NCBI RefSeq assembly: GCF_021462225.1
Contig: NC_061800.1
Span: 17,344,749-17,408,748 of the forward strand
From: Girardinichthys multiradiatus
Lineage: Eukaryota > Chordata > Actinopteri > Cyprinodontiformes > Goodeidae
DNA: 64,000 bases
Reading direction: 5' to 3'
In this document: one piece after another, positions 52,370 to 63,131 of the stretch
Layout of the letters: each line of letters starts with the position of its first letter
How positions within the stretch are numbered: the stretch's first letter is position 1
Program-made: the position numbers and the translations under genes
The notes under the pieces: model-generated
Seen by the model: only the letters and a program-made list of their open reading frames with translations
Databases searched by the model: none
Told to the model about the DNA's origin: nothing

Positions 52370-52625
52370 ATGTTCTTGTGGTTGCAGCACCATGCTCTGG
52401 GGATGTTTTCTTTGTATCAAGGACAGAAAATATTTTCTGAGTTGATTTGCGGATGGATGGAGCTAAATACCGGTCAATCCAAGAAGAACCTGCAAAAGAG
52501 TTGTGACTGGGAGAGAGCTTAAGCTGTTTTGCAAAGAAGGATAGATCTATAGGTGCTTCAAGCATACCTGCAAAGACTTGCAGCTTTAACTGCAACAAAA
52601 GCCGATTCTAAAATATATTGACTAT
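52370..52625 (+). mobile_element. Tc1-like remnant (transposase)
   Basis: GCAGCACCATGCTCTGGGGA, GATGGATGGAGCTAAATACC, CTGTTTTGCAAAGAAGGAT and AGACTTGCAGCTTTAACTGC follow the order of a common fish Tc1 transposase with large gaps. It has no open frame. Confidence 0.65.
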
Positions 52626-53984
52626 ATATTCAGTAATGGATTATGTTCCACCAGTTTAATATGAACAAACGGGCACAAAAAGGAATCAGAAAATGGAGAG
52701 TTGCAAAAGGTTTCCGTGTGGCAAGTATTAAATATTTATTCTAGTTTGAGATTCAAGTTCTCACAAGATGAAGAATAGGGTTGCAAAAAGTGTCTTGGCA
52801 ACTTCTTCTGGTATTCCAAATAAATGTCCATACATCTTTACACACTCCTCATACTGGCATTGTAGAAATCTCAGTTTCTTTATTGCAACATCTTACAGTC
52901 ATGTCAAGGGAAAAACTTAAATCATGCCTAGTTTTTAAATGCAAAACTGAGTGCAACTGGGGTCATTTGCAAGATGAAAAACTCAGTAAATATGGTTATG
53001 TGATTGTTTTAATTGCTATATTCTCACTCATATTTTGTGTGCTGAAAAGGGAAATTTCATTTTAAACATAAAGTATGTTGGAATTGTAGTGAAATAGGGA
53101 ATCTGTCTCTGCTCATTTTTTCTTTGCATGCATTAGCAATGATTTATAGTAAAAGTTAACAGCATAGGGGATGATATTTGCTTTCCTGTCAACTGGTCAT
53201 GAGCATCCTGTTCAAAATGGTCAAAATAGGTATCTAGTGTCAGAAAATAATATATTGACGCCACCATATCACCAGTAATTCATCCCGAATACCGCATTAT
53301 CCATGTATGTATTCATTTGGAAGATACATTTATGTAAATAAATCATGTTCATAGTTTTGGATCCACTAGAGTAGAATGTATTAATAAATTACTTCTTGAA
53401 AGAGATGTTGCTACTTATAGAGATGCTACGAAGTTGAAAATCACCTGCTATTATCAACCAACTGCTGTTATACTTCTGATACGAATGGGTCCAATTTCTG
53501 AGTGGAAAAGTGATGCTAGCAGCATCATTGCTAACATGAGCTAAAGTTCAAAGCAGTAACAAACATTCAGAAAGTTTACATTTACATGTAGATTTATATT
53601 ACCTCAAGTGAAGCATATGATTGATGTTATAAAGCATAGAACGTTATTATCGATGCTTACAGTTCCAACTTCTGACTCGCTACGGGGGCGTGTGTCTGAG
53701 TGAGATGGTTTTATACCCGAATGCAGGGCTGTGACGTAGACATGTACCAAGCTGTGCCATTGAACCAATAGAAACATTCAACTGCAGTAGCCACTGTTCA
53801 ACCCAAAGAGGGCAGCATTAAGATAGTTTTAGGACAAATATTGTAGAATTAAACTAGTTTATATAACAATGAAAAAAGAATTGCACAGTAACATAAAGAT
53901 AGCACCATTATTAATGTCCAATTTATGCAGTTTATCTCCCAAAATAAGTTTATTTGGAGTTTTGTTTCACTTTAACACCTGCAA
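52626..53984. other. Intron, no gene seen
   Basis: Mixed A+T-rich sequence. The part from 53380 to 53830 is somewhat richer in GC (GCTACGGGGGCGTGTGTCTG) and may be a worn repeat of unknown type. Confidence 0.4.
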
Positions 53985-54810
53985 TCCATTTCACTTTTAA
54001 TAAATCACATTGCGGGTGCAGTTTCTGGATCTATATTTAGCATGTTTGTAAGGCAGGTGCGAACTGGCCCGCAGAATTGTCTGCGGTCATTGTGGTGAGA
54101 AGGAGGCATTGGTACAATGGCAGACAATGGAGAGAGAGAACCTTTTGTGCACATGTCAACATATTTGGACTGAGAGAAATAAAACAGTAGAGATGTCATC
54201 TATCCAGCAATGCCATTTTGGAGCTGCAGCATCATAATGCCAATGCACCATCACTTTATGGGATGCACTGGAGTAGCGCTTCTCTACAGGTGGTGCAAAT
54301 TACAGTTGTGCGCAAGAGACATTTTTTTTATTATTTTCCCTCAATGTTCCTTCACAGGTTCTGTATATGAAGCACATTCATGTTGAATTTAATAAACGTA
54401 TGAGCCTACCTTGGTTTGCATTGGGTCAAGCGAGTCAACAATCTGCTTGTCACAGAATGAAAGCTGACATCTTTCACTAGCAGGGGTCAACTTTTATCAT
54501 TTTCATCTTTTCAAATCTTTTTTAAAAGGGCATTATAATATTTCTTCTTATTATTATTATTAACACCTCCAATTCCACGGCTTCAAACATCATCTTTCTT
54601 GTAAGGGCACTCTGCTTTCTTAACTTACCATGGTTACAGCAAGTACCACAACAAAAATCCTCATTTAAATAGGGCAGTTCGCACCACTTTGCGCAAGCAA
54701 TCTTAGTAGATGACCCGCAACACGCCCACTAATTGCACGTGCAATTTTTTATTTTTTTGCACACGCAATTCAGAGCCCTTTATTTGAGATCTTAGTAAAT
54801 TAGGCACATT
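53985..54810. repeat. Possible MITE-like repeat
   Basis: Contains ATAAATCACATTGCGGGTGC near the left and GCACGTGCAATTTTTT and TTAGTAAATTAGGCACA near the right. Palindromic GC-rich words such as GCAATTTTTTATTTTTTTGC suggest a non-autonomous DNA transposon. The terminal repeats could not be established. Confidence 0.3.
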
Positions 54811-54908
54811 GTTCCAAAAGAAGGTCGAAAGACAAGAAATTAAGATGACAGGTAACAATTGGGCAGCATTTCACAAAGTCTTAATTGACGCTGTACTGAC
54901 TCTATCTA

Positions 54909-56175
54909 CAGGGGTTGGACAATGAAACTGAAACACCTGGTTTTAGACCACAATAATTCATTAGTATGGTGTAGGGCCTCCTTTTGCGGCCAATACAGCG
55001 TCAATTCGTCTTGGGAATGACATACAAGTCCTGCACAGTGGTCCGAGGGATTTAAGCCATTCATCTTGCAGGATAGTGGCCAGGTCACTACGTGATACTG
55101 GTGGAGGAAAAGGTTTCCTGACTCGCTCCTCCAAAACACCCCAAAGTGGCTCAATAATATTTAGATCTGGTGACTGTGCAGGCCATGGGAGATGTTCAAC
55201 TTCACTTTCATGTTCATCAAGCCAATCTTTCACCAGTCTTGCTGTGTGTATTGGTGCATTGTCATCCTGATACACGGCACCGTCTTCAGGATACAATGTT
55301 TGAACTATTGGATGCACATGGTCCTCAAGAATGGTTCGGTAGTCCTTGGCAGTGACGCGCTCATCTAGCACAAGTATTGGGCCAAGGGAATGCCATGATA
55401 TGGCAGCCCAAACCATCACTGATCCACCCCCATGCTTCACTCTGGGCATGCAACAGTCTGGGTGGTACGCTTCTTTGGGGCTTCTCCACACCGTAACTCT
55501 CCCGGATGTGGGGAAAACAGTAAAGGTGGACTCATCAGAGAACAATACATGTTTCACATGGTCCACAGCCCAAGATCTGCGCTCCTTGCACCATTGAAAC
55601 CGACGTTTGGCATTGGCATGAGTGACCAAAGGTTTGGCTATAGCAGCCCGGCCGTGTATATTGACCCTGTGGAGCTCCCAACGGACAGTTCTGGTGGAAA
55701 CAGGAAAGTTGAGGTGCATATTTAATTCTGCCATGATTTGGGCAGCCGTGGTTTTATATTGTTTGGATACAATCTGGGTTAGAACCCGAACATCCCTTTC
55801 AGACAGCTTCCTCTTGCATCCACAGTTAATCCTGTTGGATGTGGTTCGTCCTTCTTGGTGGTATGCTGAAATTACCCTGGATACCGTGGCTCTTGATACA
55901 TCACAAAGACTTGCTGTCTTAGTCACAGATGCGCCAGCAAGACGTGCTCCAACAATTTGTCCTCTTTTGAACTCTTGTATGTCATCCATAATGTTGTGTG
56001 CATTTCAATATTTTGAGCAAAACTGTGCTCTTACCCTGCTAGTTGAACCTTCACACTCTGCTCTTACTGGTGCAATGTGCAATCAATGAAGACTGGCTAC
56101 CAGGCTGGTCCAATTTAGCCATGAAACCTCCCACACTAAAATGACAGGTGTTTCAGTTTCATTGTCCAACCCCTG
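54909..56175 (-). mobile_element. Tc1 family F, complete element with intact transposase
   Basis: A compact 1.27 kb element with perfect 31-bp inverted terminal repeats (54909-54939 and 56145-56175; CAGGGGTTGGACAATGAAAC and 11 more bases) and TA on both sides. It holds one uninterrupted transposase gene on the - strand. It is the best-preserved DNA transposon in the window and probably the youngest. Confidence 0.97.
54961..55989 (-). CDS. Tc1 family F transposase, intact (342 aa)
   Basis: A full-length transposase of the Tc1 type that would bind its terminal repeats and move the element into TA sites. The N-terminal paired-like region has FKRGQIVGARLAGASVTKTA and CDVSRATVSRVISAYHQEG (helix-turn-helix), then the second DNA-binding helix set up to RTVRWELHRVNIHGR. 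The catalytic core shows SDESTFTVF (Asp), QDDNAPIHTARLVKDW (Asp) and SPDLNIIEPLWGVLEERV (Glu), the DD34E triad with all residues present. It ends GPTPY, the usual C-terminus. 342 residues is the normal length. The ATG at 55989 is chosen because it begins the conserved DNA-binding domain and lies inside the terminal repeats. No stop or frameshift is seen. Activity is inferred as possible, not shown. Confidence 0.97.
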   Translation of the reverse strand: MDDIQEFKRGQIVGARLAGASVTKTASLCDVSRATVSRVISAYHQEGRTTSNRINCGCKRKLSERDVRVLTQIVSKQYKTTAAQIMAELNMHLNFPVSTRTVRWELHRVNIHGRAAIAKPLVTHANAKRRFQWCKERRSWAVDHVKHVLFSDESTFTVFPTSGRVTVWRSPKEAYHPDCCMPRVKHGGGSVMVWAAISWHSLGPILVLDERVTAKDYRTILEDHVHPIVQTLYPEDGAVYQDDNAPIHTARLVKDWLDEHESEVEHLPWPAQSPDLNIIEPLWGVLEERVRKPFPPPVSRSDLATILQDEWLKSLGPLCRTCMSFPRRIDAVLAAKGGPTPY

Positions 56176-56879
56176 TATATATCCTAAATAGGTCCTATGT
56201 TGTCACTGGTTAAAATGTATAATACTGTGATAACACTGTCTTAGTGTGGGATTTTAGTACTCCAGGAAATGGCTTTCAATCAAAAATGCTGACCCGAAAA
56301 CACACATTGGAGTCCAAATGGCTTTCAGTATGTGAATCCCCTCACAGCTCAGAGTGATTATTGTTCCTTGTTCTGTAGGGTTGAAACAATGCACAGCATG
56401 GTCAAATTATGGTAACAAAAAGTGTAACTTGTTGTGTAAGGTAGGGATAACTCATCTGTGTCTGTGCTTTAGATGTTGTTCTTTGTTCTTTTCTGACCTC
56501 AACTCAGTTGTCAGTGCGGTTTTAGTCATTTAGGTAGGCCAGCCATGCGTGGGAAGGTTCAGCTTTGTTCTATGTATTCTCCATTTGAGGCTAATTGCTC
56601 CCACTGTGTTTTACTGGTGTCCCAAAGCCTTAGAAATGGCTTTCCAGACTGACTGATGTCATCAACTTTCTTTCTCAAATGTTATTACATTTGTTTAGAT
56701 CAGTTCTTTAATGCGTTGCCTTTTTAAATCTTTAAGCCTGCAGCATGTTGTCAGAAAGGTTGTTTAAGTGATTCCATAATTCTGCAAGTCTGTCAGTATT
56801 CAGGCCCTGGTGTGGCTAAAAACCCAACTAAAGAAATGTGTTTAATCACAGTTAATCTAAGTTATAACAGAGAGAGTGA
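56176..56879. other. Intron, no gene seen
   Basis: Nothing recognised between the Tc1 F element and the hAT-like element. Confidence 0.45.
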
Positions 56880-57071
56880 CAGGGTTGAAAGTGCTCCGGC
56901 CTGAGCGCGAGACAGCGCACCGGTCCGCCTCAACCTAACTTTAGTTAATAGACAGGGATTACTACCAATCAGAAATGAATTACCAATCATAACAGTATTG
57001 CCAACCCCCAATAAACAACAGAAGAAGTAAGGCGGGCTGCAGAAATTAGCAAGGGTCAAATCGAATGCACA

Positions 57072-57434
57072 GTGTATACAATGTTGTTCGTTACAAAAAA
57101 TACCATTTTACTAGAGAAAGGAATTAAAAACAAGTGGCGCTGGGCATGCCTAGAGGAGAGAGGACAAGACGGGAAGCAACTGAGCAGTTGGTGCCAGAAA
57201 CTATCGATGCCTGGAGCTTGTTTTTGTGTCATTTGCCACAAAAAGCTACAATATGCTACGAGTGGAAAGAAAGCTCTCGTGCGACATGATTTGGACAAAA
57301 CCAACGGAGCTGCAGTCAAAGCTCTACAACACACGTGCACGTTACCGGGAGCAACATTAACGGCAAGCACTCCAGCGTCATTCACTGATCGTGTATGTGA
57401 ACAAAAAATACGTTTGTGCACATTTATAGCCTAA
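57072..57434 (+). pseudogene. hAT-like element, N-terminal zinc-finger block
   Basis: The frame gives KNKWRWACLEERGQDGKQLS then GACFCVICHKKLQYATSGKK and ALVRHDLDKTNGAAVKALQH. The C-x2-C followed by a distant H matches BED or TTF-type zinc fingers at the front of hAT transposases and related domesticated genes. The frame then runs to a stop at 57434. It could be the first exon-like block of the broken gene. Confidence 0.6.
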
Positions 57435-57589
57435 TGACTTGTCCTTTACAATTTCACAACCGTTAGTTAGCTGTGTAAAACGTTAGCCCAGGACAAAACC
57501 GGATTAACTAAACTGTCGATGTCAAATCCACATGTTAGTTATTTGAGCACACATGGCCTGGCCCCTCATTTGAAAAAACCTTTGTCAGA

Positions 57590-58205
57590 AAAACTAAAAG
57601 ATACGATGTTTTCTTTGAATGTAGAGGAGTCGACCAACTGCAATGTGTACAGAATTCTAAACCTGCTTGTTCGCTATTTTGATAGACAGTGAAAAAGTTA
57701 TTACTCAAAATTTAGCCAGCAAAAAAGTAAACATCACAACTGCTAATGTTCTTATGGATACACTGAGAGATATTCTGACTTCAAACAATCTTCAGTGGAG
57801 GCAAGTCATCTACATACTTATGGACAATTGTGCTGTTATGCGAGTTAAAAAAGGAGGACTTGAAACACGTGCGAAAAGAAACCCCCTTCTTGTTGGATAA
57901 ATCTGGAGACATTGTGCACATGGTGTCCAATGCTGCAAACGCCCTTTTAAGTCCATTTGGCACAAAAATACAGGATTTCTGCTCGGACATCAATTATGAC
58001 ATTGACAAATCTCCAAAACAGAAGGAGATTTTCTCTGAATGTCAGAGTTTGCTGCATCTGCCACCAAAGAGCCTGGTACGACCAATAAGCAGCAGATTGT
58101 TGCAGATGCTGGACATGTATACCAGGGTGGAAGAGTTGATTGATGTTTTGGTCATTATTACTACCATGTTGTACCACCTAATGAAGAACACAAATACAGG
58201 TAATA
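57590..58205 (+). pseudogene. hAT-like element, catalytic-region fragment
   Basis: Three frame pieces follow each other: KDTMFSLNVEESTNCNVYRI and LNLLVRYFD, then EKVITQNLASKKVNITTANV to VIYILMDNCAVMR, then LLDKSGDIVHMVSNAANAL to SSRLLQMLDMYTRVEELIDV. The Asp-rich words (NVEES, LMDNC) sit where hAT-like RNase H cores have their acidic residues. An in-frame stop near 57690 and a frameshift near 57850 break the gene. Confidence 0.55.
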
Positions 58206-58300
58206 TAAACTACTTTGTAGTGTACGCAACCTTGTTTGAATTATTCAATGGTGTGGTAATTGACAACTGGGGTCTATCTGTAGATGCTGTGATATTTTAA

Positions 58301-59013
58301 ACATACAGCTCTTTGGAAAAAAGAGACCTCTTATGTTTAACTCAATTGATTGTTCTCTATGTATGAGAACCTTTCCTACAAAAGTACATCTTAAGCTTAA
58401 CATGGATGGTCACATATCATACAACGCATAGCTGTCTTGATTGTTTTATTATTATTATTATAATACACAAAGAGTTATATGTAATTCATCTGTGAACAAT
58501 GTGGAAAAAATGGTCAATGTGGTCCGTGCTCTAGCAATTTTTTCCCAGAGCTGTTTGTAATGATAAATATATTAAGACAACTGTTTACTGATGTCTTGTT
58601 TAGCAGTCAGTAGTTTACATGTTAATGTTTCAAAGATGTGTATGTGCTACAGATGGATGATCACTCAGGTACTTCAGAGAATGCAGTGTCAGTTGAGGAA
58701 AGGGCCAGAATATAACTTCTGCAATGACAGCAAGCCACAGCTTCCCGGGCAGGAACACAAGCAAACAGAGACAGAAAGGCACGTATCTCAGTGCTCTTCA
58801 CAGAATATGAAAGATTGATTGTTGTGATTGACGTCCTTATTGATGATCAGAGGGCACATGTTTATGAAATGAATAAAATTATGACTTCTTTAGGATAAGC
58901 CTAGAGAGTTTGGACATTTCACATTATGCAATTATCTGGTAATAGGAAATTGGTTTGGTTATTTTTATGACCTGGAAACTCCAGCATCAAAATCAAATTT
59001 CCAACTTGAGCTT
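58301..59013. other. Non-coding part of the hAT-like element
   Basis: No open frame of interest. The fragment 58591-58818 is short and unsupported. The TTAA at 59014-59017 is the left flank of the MITE. Confidence 0.4.
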
Positions 59014-59017
59014 TTAA

Positions 59018-59575
59018 AACTGCAGTAGGTAACATTTTTTTTTTCTTTTTCAATATTCATTAAAACTCACTATGTCCTCACTAGAATATGGGGCAGGTAA
59101 TCTGTGAAAAAAAAAATCAAGCTCCTCTGGCTCCTCCCAGTAGCCCTACTGCCATTTGCAGAAATACACTGCTCCCAGTCAGAAACAACCTATCACAGCC
59201 AGGTGGAATGTCTTAGCAGTGTCAATCACGCCTGTGTACGCGCTGCTCAAGATTGCCGTGTGCTGCAGCTGTGCTAATGGCGCTGTGCTAATGATTTTGC
59301 AGTGCTATTGATTTTGTAGTCAAAGTATGGGCAGGCCATAGCCAGTGTAAAGCATATCATTGATTTTTTGTCCCTATCAGTGAATAGCTGATTATCCGTA
59401 GCTGTTTATCCACCGTCATTGGTGGCCCTGCTTACTAGCCTTTGTGTTCACGGCAGGCTTCACTGTTGAGGGAGGGCTGTAGCACAGCAGAAAGCAAGAG
59501 GGAGATAACTGTAAGTTGTGCTTGTTTAAATTTTCAGCAAAGTTCATGGTTTACTCAGAACTCCCTACTGCAGCT
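59018..59575. mobile_element. MITE with TTAA flanks, piggyBac-like
   Basis: The left end AACTGCAGTAGGTAAC and the right end CTCCCTACTGCAGCT are inverted copies. TTAA lies directly outside each (59014-59017 and 59576-59579). The body is about 560 bp, has no coding capacity and is richer in GC than the surroundings (GGCTCCTCCCAGTAGCCC). TTAA target duplication is typical of piggyBac-type non-autonomous elements. Confidence 0.65.
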
Positions 59576-59849
59576 TTAAGGTTTTTAGTAAAATATATGA
59601 TCACGAGCCTTGTATGTGTTTGTGCTTCACAAGGGTTTGGCATTTCTCACACTATTACAAAGAATAACTAGCTCTATTTTTAGATCTTCTTAAAAGGTAG
59701 GGTGATTTAGTAATATTTGACTAGTGTTAGTAATCAGTAATATTGTGTTATTGTTTTAATGGATCGATAAATTATTGATCCAAGTGAATTAAAATGTATG
59801 GTATTGCATATAATATGTAATGTCAATGACTAGGTAAATATTAGCCTTT

Positions 59850-60640
59850 TTTCCTGCAGGTGTCCTTCCCATTTTTCAGAGATTTCTGAAGACGTTGCAG
59901 CATGAAAAACCAATGGCGCATCTACTGCATGTCGAGATGTTGGCTGTGGTCAGGGAGCCTTTCGGAAAGCTTTTGAAACCGGACTCTATTGGACTGAGTG
60001 CAAAGGAGATGTTGAAAACAGATGTTCGTTGTAGAGACTTACACTTAATGGACAAGAGACTGTGTTGGACAGTACTGCTTTTCTATAATTAGCAAAGCAC
60101 AATCAGAAAAGAAGGTATGGGTCTCGACTGTTTACAACAGCCTTCGAGAAGAATATATGAAAGCAGCAGAATTTCTGCTAAAAAACCTTCGACTGAACAG
60201 TACAATCACATCACTGTCTGCACTCAGTCCATCTCTAATGCAGGATGACTCTGTTTGTTCAGCGTTTATTACCTTGGGTAGGGCTTTACCAAATGTTGTT
60301 GCACCAGAAGAGATCGGGAAACTTGATGAAGAGGTACGGGCTTACCAAATTGATGCTGAGCTTGTTGCTCAGGCCCCTCTCTATAATGAAGCGGAGTCCG
60401 GTGTTGATGTTGGCTGGTGGAGCCCAATTGTGTCTATGAAGAATCAGGAGGGAGGAGAATGATTTTCTGTCCTTAACAAGCTTGTAAAAGCTTTGCTTAG
60501 CATATTTACAGGACCTCTTGTTGGATCTTTCAATCTAATGGATGATATTTTTGAGGCAGATAGATGCTCAATGAATATTGAGACATATGAGGGCCTTGCA
60601 ATAATTAAATCCACCTTGAAGGCTAGGTAGTTCACAGCTT
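59850..60640 (+). pseudogene. hAT-like element, C-terminal region
   Basis: Frame pieces give LPIFQRFLKTLQHEKPMAHL then VVREPFGKLLKPDSIGLSAK; after frame changes YMKAAEFLLKNLRLNSTITS and LGRALPNVVAPEEIGKLDEE; and finally LNKLVKALLSIFTGPLVGSF, NLMDDIFEADRCSMNIETYE. The last block resembles the C-terminal dimerisation region of hAT transposases. Stops occur near 60055, 60462 and 60629. A possible splice acceptor (TTTTTTCCTGCAG, ending 59859) precedes the first piece. Confidence 0.6.
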
Positions 60641-60913
60641 CAACCATGACAATAGATTAGCAAATGAGAAGATCATGTCTGTTGGCACATCAGAAAAAGC
60701 TGGAAAAGAAAAAATAGTTGCAACCTGAAAGGAAGCTTCAAAAGCTGACTGAAGCAGCTGCTTCAACTAGTGTCTCTTGAATCAGACTGGTTAACTCCAT
60801 CTGCAGCCTGTAAAGCTCCCTCTGCTTCAGCCACAGGTCCAGGCTCACAGCCAGTCAGATGACCATCTAAGATACATAGGCACAACAGTTTAGCCCTAGC
60901 CTTCACCTCTGCT

Positions 60914-60955
60914 GTCAAAGCCTCCACCTCTACAGTCAAAGCCTCCACCTCTACA
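60914..60955. repeat. 21-bp tandem repeat, two units
   Basis: Two identical copies of GTCAAAGCCTCCACCTCTAC plus A, in the serine/threonine-rich tail of the hAT-like gene. A third partial unit precedes it. Confidence 0.85.
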
Positions 60956-61057
60956 GCCACTGCCTTATCCAGGGCATATAGCCACTATGCTCCTTCAACA
61001 AAATCAACCAAAACAACCTATAGACCTGTTAAAGCTGTTTGTTCATCAAATAGACTC

Positions 61058-61369
61058 TTGCCCCCCTCCTGTGGTCCAGCCCTATTCCCTGAAGAGATGA
61101 AAGCATCATCTGGGGGATATAGCGTCTTTCACTCAACCTTACTTGGACCATCCATTTTCTCAAGACCAACCAAAACTACTGGATCAACCAGACCTTCCCA
61201 TGCTACATCCACAGCCTCAAATATAACAGCCACAGATGCTTTCTCGTCTTTAAACCCAGGCACAGTTGTTTCTAGTAAAAGTTTGAAAAAAAGTGGTTTG
61301 GATCTCTTACAGGACTTTGTTGATAATCCAGAACCTTTAAAGAGGCACAAAAACAGTAGGGGTCCTTAA
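61058..61369 (+). pseudogene. hAT-like element, Ser/Thr-rich tail
   Basis: An open frame rich in Ser and Thr (SRPTKTTGSTRPSHATSTAS) ends with LDLLQDFVDNPEPLKRHKN before a stop. It lies after the dimerisation-like block, in line with a disordered C-terminal tail of the same gene. I do not recognise a domain. Confidence 0.4.
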
Positions 61370-61734
61370 ACCAGCTCTCAATAACTTCTCCCTTTAGATT
61401 GTGATACTGACTATTCTAAATTTCTGGCAAATTAGTTGACTGAAATGTGTCTGTAAAATGTGGTGTTGAGTGTTGATTTTTAGCTGCACTCTTGAGACAC
61501 AGATATTTAACATTTTTTCTTAAAGTTCAAATACATTTGAACCACCTTTAAGTCATTGTTACATTGTTACAAGTTGACTTATTTGTGTTGTTAAAAGCAA
61601 TTATTTGCACTTCTGAGAGATATTTTTTTTTAATAAACATTGGCAGGAGCAACAATATGTTATGATTTCATTCCTTTCCCCACCTCAAAAAAAGTTTAAG
61701 GCTCAAGATTTTTTTTTTTTTACTTTAAGCCCTG

Positions 61735-62949
61735 GAGTGAGTAGTTTTTTACACAGGATCAGGCTGAATAGCCTTTTTACCTAAGTTGTAAACTACTGTT
61801 TTTACTCAGGTTATCATTTTCTAATTTCTCTAAAAGTTTGTTTTATAAGTTTGATTTAAAAAAAAAGAAGCAAAAATAGAAATAATCTCTATGGGTGTAA
61901 TACTTTTTCACAGCCTGCACTGAAAATGTTTGTTTTGAATACATTTACTGGTGGTTACTGTGGCAATAAAATACATCATAAAACAGCTCTAGAAAGCATT
62001 AAGCATACTGCTTTTGTATTTAACTTAATGAAAAGATCATAGGTCCTCCTAAATCCCCACCCAGTCACAAAGATTTACTTCAGTGTGGTCCATGTGTGTG
62101 TTCAGTGGAGCAGTAATGAGGAAAATCAGAGTAAAGTAGTTGCCAGGCAACGCGTTTCGTACATGTCACTGTACGGCATAAACATATTGAGTGACAAACT
62201 ATTTACAGTGCCACTCTTTTGACTTTCACCATGTCCAGTAATTGTGTGTATGCAGGCATAAGGTAACTACCACCACTATGCTTCCTTGTAGAGATGGGGT
62301 TTTCAGTGTGATGGAAGTGTTGGGTTTTTCCCATTAATGTGTCTCCTTAATGTTTAAAAGGAAAGATTTCAGTTTTTCTCATCTGATCAAAGTATCATAC
62401 TCCTTTCTTGGTTTAGTCCTTTCTTTAAGCACTTTTTTTTCTGTCCAGTACCCTAAAACACTATTTGCTCTTATACTTAAACCTTTATCTACATAGTTCG
62501 TTGTCAAATAATAACCATTTTCAAAAAACTAACTATATTTTGTTTTAAATAAAAAATATTTTAGAAACAATATTGTGTTTTGAGAGAGAGCAGTTTTGTA
62601 GTTAGGGGATTTCAAAGCCAACATCCATACATTTTTACAGTTTACATTTCTATGTTTTTAGAACTTTACAATAGGAATAAGAACATTGCTATGGGTAAAC
62701 ATCACTTTCTATGCGTATTTCCTGTATAGTTGGTAGTCCCTTTCCTTTACTGTAAGATTTCCATACAAGTGCCAGCATTTACTAATCCTGCATGTTCTGT
62801 CACAGGTAGTGCAACCTGATAGCGCTTGTGTTTGGTGAGTTCACTAATTAAAAAAGATTGGATTTTTAGTTTCTGACCAGTCAATCAACAGTCAAGGTCG
62901 GACAAGCATAAATTCGGACATTTAGTTAGTCTTAATCCTAACAATACAA
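61735..62949. other. Intron, no gene seen
   Basis: A+T-rich sequence. Nothing beyond simple A or T runs was recognised. Confidence 0.45.
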
Positions 62950-63131
62950 ATTATGTGTGCAAGTTTCTAAAAATGAAACCATTATGTGGACAGCCATCCC
63001 AGAAGAGTTGAAGCTGTTGTGGCTGAAAAGGATAGAGCAACGTCGTATTGAAGCCATGGATAAAGGATGGAACGTCACTTAGGTTCGTATGAGAGTCAAG
63101 CCAGGTGAGCAAATACTTTTGGCAATATAGT
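62950..63131 (+). mobile_element. Tc1-like remnant, right end
   Basis: TGTGGACAGCCATCCCAGAA, TTGTGGCTGAAAAGGATAG, GAACGTCACTTAGGTTCGTA and the terminal ACTTTTGGCAATATAGTGTA are the end of a common fish Tc1 family. The left part is missing and no frame remains. Confidence 0.65.

Larger units (their letters stand above)
56880..61734 (+). mobile_element. hAT-like transposon, decayed, with a nested MITE
   Basis: The proposed ends are CAGGGTTGAAAG at 56880 and CTTTAAGCCCTG at 61734, an imperfect inverted pair of the CAG...CTG type used by hAT elements. The 8-bp flanks (GAGAGTGA and GAGTGAGT) are similar but not identical, so the duplication is uncertain. Inside is a broken gene with an N-terminal zinc finger and a hAT-type C-terminal region, in several frames. 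A MITE (59018-59575) interrupts it. Classification rests on gene layout and end motifs. Confidence 0.6.

Noticed and set aside
55432..56089. ORFs of 97 and 155 codons on the + strand over Tc1 F
   Set aside because: They are reverse-strand shadows of the 342-codon transposase.
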